A stretch of 37,001 bases of DNA, taken from assembly GCA_021849075.1 (NCBI GenBank), contig JAJZTH010000031.1, forward strand, positions 1-37,001. Direction: 5' to 3'. Position numbers and translations under genes: made by a program. Source of the DNA: Pseudomonadota bacterium. GTDB taxonomy: Bacteria; Pseudomonadota; Alphaproteobacteria; Sphingomonadales; Sphingomonadaceae. The notes under the pieces were generated by a model. The model was given only the letters and a program-made list of their open reading frames with translations. It did no database searches and was not told where the DNA came from. This document shows, one piece after another, positions 35,417-37,001 of the stretch (position 1 is the stretch's first letter; each line of letters begins with the position of its first letter).

Positions 35417-35629
35417 ATGGCCCAGATCATCGACCGCGACCTTCACTTGGTGAAAAAGGCGCTTTGCCTCAGCATCGCCGTGATCGAACGGCAACCAGAA
35501 GGACCGTTTCGGCCTGACTCCGATGCGACTGATATGAAGGATCTCGCCGATCGGCTCATGGCGAACGATATCGAGCTTGCGCAATATCTCCGCTCAGCCC
35601 GCCTGATCCTGTCGGGTAAGCCCGAATAG
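35417..35629 (+). CDS. Small hypothetical protein (70 aa)
   Basis: ATG 35417 is preceded by GGGAGA at seven bases. The product is helical and soluble (MAQIIDRDLHLVKKALCLSI, and DMKDLADRLMANDIELAQYL) without a recognised family. It follows the possible regulator at 99 bp and precedes the convergent kinase gene by 11 bp. It may be cotranscribed with the upstream gene. Confidence 0.6.
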   Translation: MAQIIDRDLHLVKKALCLSIAVIERQPEGPFRPDSDATDMKDLADRLMANDIELAQYLRSARLILSGKPE

Positions 35630-35640
35630 ATCGCCCCTCT

Positions 35641-36444
35641 CTAAAAGCCGAGCATATCGAGGCAGGCTCCAGCCTGCTGATGATAGGCACCGCCAAAGAG
35701 GCGAACATGGACCAGGAGCGGCCAGAGCCGATAGACCGGTTGTCGTTCCTGCCATCCTTCTTCCAGCCCACAGGCATCGTAGAAGGCGGCAGGAGGCTGG
35801 TCGAACAGGCCAAGCATCGCAAGGTCGGCCTCGCGGTCCCCATAATAGCAGGCCGGGTCGATCAGGCCCGATATCTGGTCCTTGTCGACGAGGATATTGC
35901 CGCCCCACAGATCGCCATGGAGCAGCGCTACCGGGGGCGCCGCCGGGATATGATCTGCGAGGCGATCGGCGAGCCGGCTGACACGATGCGCCAGATGCGG
36001 CTCGATATGCGGAAGGTGGCAGGCCAGGCGTTTCTCGGCCCAGAACGCGACCCAGTTATCCGTCCTGCCGTTTGAGATGGCGACCGGCCCGAAGCCATAA
36101 TCGCTGTCCCAGCCCAGGCGTTCTCTGGCAGGTCGGTGAAGATGGTCCAGGACATCGGCCAGATGGCCCCATGACCGTGCGATCCGGCCTGAGCCAGGCA
36201 ATTCCTCAAGAAGCATCATGCCATTTTCGACCGCCAATATCGCAGGGACAGGCACATCTGCTTCATGGATAGCCAAGAGCATAGTGGCTTCCTCTTCCAC
36301 CAGCGGCCCGCGTTTGGCTATCACCGATCGTCCATCGGCAAGGGTCAGGCGTGATACTGAGCTGAGGTCGCCCCCTGAAAGTCGCGCTGCGCTCACGACG
36401 CGCACCCCCAGCAAACTTCCTGCCCGCGCGAACATGGACCTCAT
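35641..36444 (-). CDS. Fructosamine kinase-family protein
   Basis: The 267-aa product belongs to the fructosamine kinase / aminoglycoside-phosphotransferase fold: the catalytic loop is LLHGDLWGGNIL (His176, Asp178, Asn183) and the metal-binding loop is LIDPACYYGDREADLAML (Asp196). Family members phosphorylate ketosamines (deglycation) or related sugars; antibiotic phosphorylation is not indicated. ATG 36444 has AGGAGA ten bases upstream and is chosen over the longer open frame to 36597. It looks like cargo next to the conjugation genes, or a chromosomal gene beyond the element; the boundary cannot be seen. Confidence 0.85.
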   Translation of the reverse strand: MRSMFARAGSLLGVRVVSAARLSGGDLSSVSRLTLADGRSVIAKRGPLVEEEATMLLAIHEADVPVPAILAVENGMMLLEELPGSGRIARSWGHLADVLDHLHRPARERLGWDSDYGFGPVAISNGRTDNWVAFWAEKRLACHLPHIEPHLAHRVSRLADRLADHIPAAPPVALLHGDLWGGNILVDKDQISGLIDPACYYGDREADLAMLGLFDQPPAAFYDACGLEEGWQERQPVYRLWPLLVHVRLFGGAYHQQAGACLDMLGF

Positions 36445-36664
36445 CTTGGCTCGATCTCCTGTACGTGACCCATCACCATTGCCAGCCAAGCTCTCATATC
36501 GGCAGCGCCGGAGATTTCGTGCTAAATCACGCAATCGGAAGGTGAATAAGCGGGTTGCACTCTCAAAATGGGAGTCAAAAAATTTGACCCACAGCACATT
36601 TCACACGACTTTGGGCGAGTCGGAATGTGCATGGGAGCTTTGAGACGCGATCAGGGAGGCCCTG

Positions 36665-36877
36665 GTGATCTCATCTCAAGGCGGCGCCCTCGAAGAGGAA
36701 GCGTCGATACTGGCCGAGGTCAAGTCGATCTCCGGTCGCCGAATCGAAGAGCGGCGCAAACGCCATCGCATTACGCAAAAGCAGCTCGCCGCTGATGTCG
36801 GGATCGGCGTGCGGTGGCTTCGTGAAATCGAGTCGGGCAACCCGAAGGCCCGGGTCGATGATCATATCGCATGCGCT
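36665..36877 (+). pseudogene. XRE-family regulator, truncated by the IS256-family insertion
   Basis: From GTG 36665 (GGGAGG upstream) the frame reads a Cro/CI-type helix-turn-helix, RRIEERRKRHRITQKQLAAD followed by VGIGVRWLREIESGNPKARV. This is the first 71 codons. At 36878 the IS terminal repeat starts and the frame continues with IS-derived residues to the window edge. The natural 3' part is missing, so it is a broken gene; the fused product may still bind DNA. Confidence 0.75.
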
Positions 36878-37001
36878 GGGACTGTCAGGATTTCCGTGTG
36901 TGGCCGGGCGGTTGATCATCAGGCCGCCATGGCTCTGATGAAACGTTCGCCGAAGATCACGGCAAATTGCGCCTTCGCCATGGTCCACTCACGTGGTGGC
37001 A
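36878..37001 (-). mobile_element. IS256-family insertion sequence, right copy (one end only)
   Basis: The terminal repeat 36878-36909 is the perfect inverse of 80-111. The transposase stop is at 36919-36921, so this is the 3' end of the element, with the rest outside the window. The flanking bases at the two ends (ATGCGCT on the left of this copy; CGCTGCGCT on the right of the left copy) share only TGCGCT and not in exact register, so they are not a clean target duplication. Confidence 0.85.
36919..37001 (-). CDS. IS256-family transposase, C-terminal fragment cut by window edge
   Basis: Reading leftward the frame gives PPREW, TMAKAQFAVIFGERFIRAMA and a TGA stop at 36919-36921. AKAQFAVIFGERF is a typical C-terminus of IS256-family transposases. 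It is the counterpart of the N-terminal fragment at 1-54. Confidence 0.7.
   Translation of the reverse strand, partial: PPREWTMAKAQFAVIFGERFIRAMAA

Noticed and set aside
10527..37001. Right attachment site (copy of tRNA 3' end)
   Set aside because: I scanned by eye for GGGCCCACCA and GGTTCAAGTCC motifs downstream and saw none; absence is not proof because this was not a computed search.

Overview
The window looks like the chromosome of a sphingomonad (Sphingobium/Sphingomonas-like alphaproteobacterium). DNA is GC-rich, GyrA and the neighbouring housekeeping proteins read like Sphingobium proteins, and intergenic spaces carry long GC-rich palindromes of the kind common in that group. The genus is inferred from remembered protein sequence; no search was run.

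Layout. (1) Positions 1-111 and 36878-37001 are the two opposite ends of an IS256-family insertion sequence in the same orientation, with an identical 32-bp terminal repeat. (2) Positions 180-10424 are chromosomal core: a small hypothetical gene, a DUF952 gene overlapping gyrA, two tandem exported TPR-like proteins, an Lrp/AsnC regulator, an atypical histidine kinase and a polysaccharide deacetylase. (3) A tRNA with anticodon CAT (10450-10526) is followed directly by a P4-type tyrosine integrase and an AlpA-like regulator, the usual left end of an integrative element. (4) Positions 33389 down to 13016 (minus strand) hold a nearly complete F-type conjugation (type IV secretion) operon in the order traA-L-E-K-B-V-C-(two small membrane proteins)-W-U-N-trbC-(S26 peptidase)-F-trbB-H-G, led by dsbC and a small exported protein. 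Most genes overlap by 1-29 bases, many as ATGA. (5) To the right are two unknown small genes, a fructosamine-kinase-like gene and an XRE regulator cut by the right IS copy.

How it works together. The integrase would insert the element at the 3' end of the tRNA. TraA is the pilin, probably matured by the encoded S26 peptidase. TraL/E/K/B/V/C form the envelope channel and its ATPase. TraW/U/N/F/H/G and TrbC act in pilus extension, retraction and mating-pair stabilisation. Three thiol-oxidoreductase proteins with CxxC motifs (DsbC, TraF, TrbB) fit the cysteine-rich TraU/TraN substrates. Relaxase (traI), coupling protein (traD), oriT and the right attachment site are not seen here, so the element is either longer than the window or was damaged by the IS.

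The most unusual points are: traN split into two separately exported proteins; a structured 360-nt gap between traU and traN; twin hairpins after the pilin gene; a 60-bp nested-palindrome array with 20-bp period between the tra operon and the divergent unknown genes; two unrecognised membrane proteins where trbI is expected; and a truncated regulator at the IS junction. No wholly new multi-gene system could be demonstrated by reading alone.
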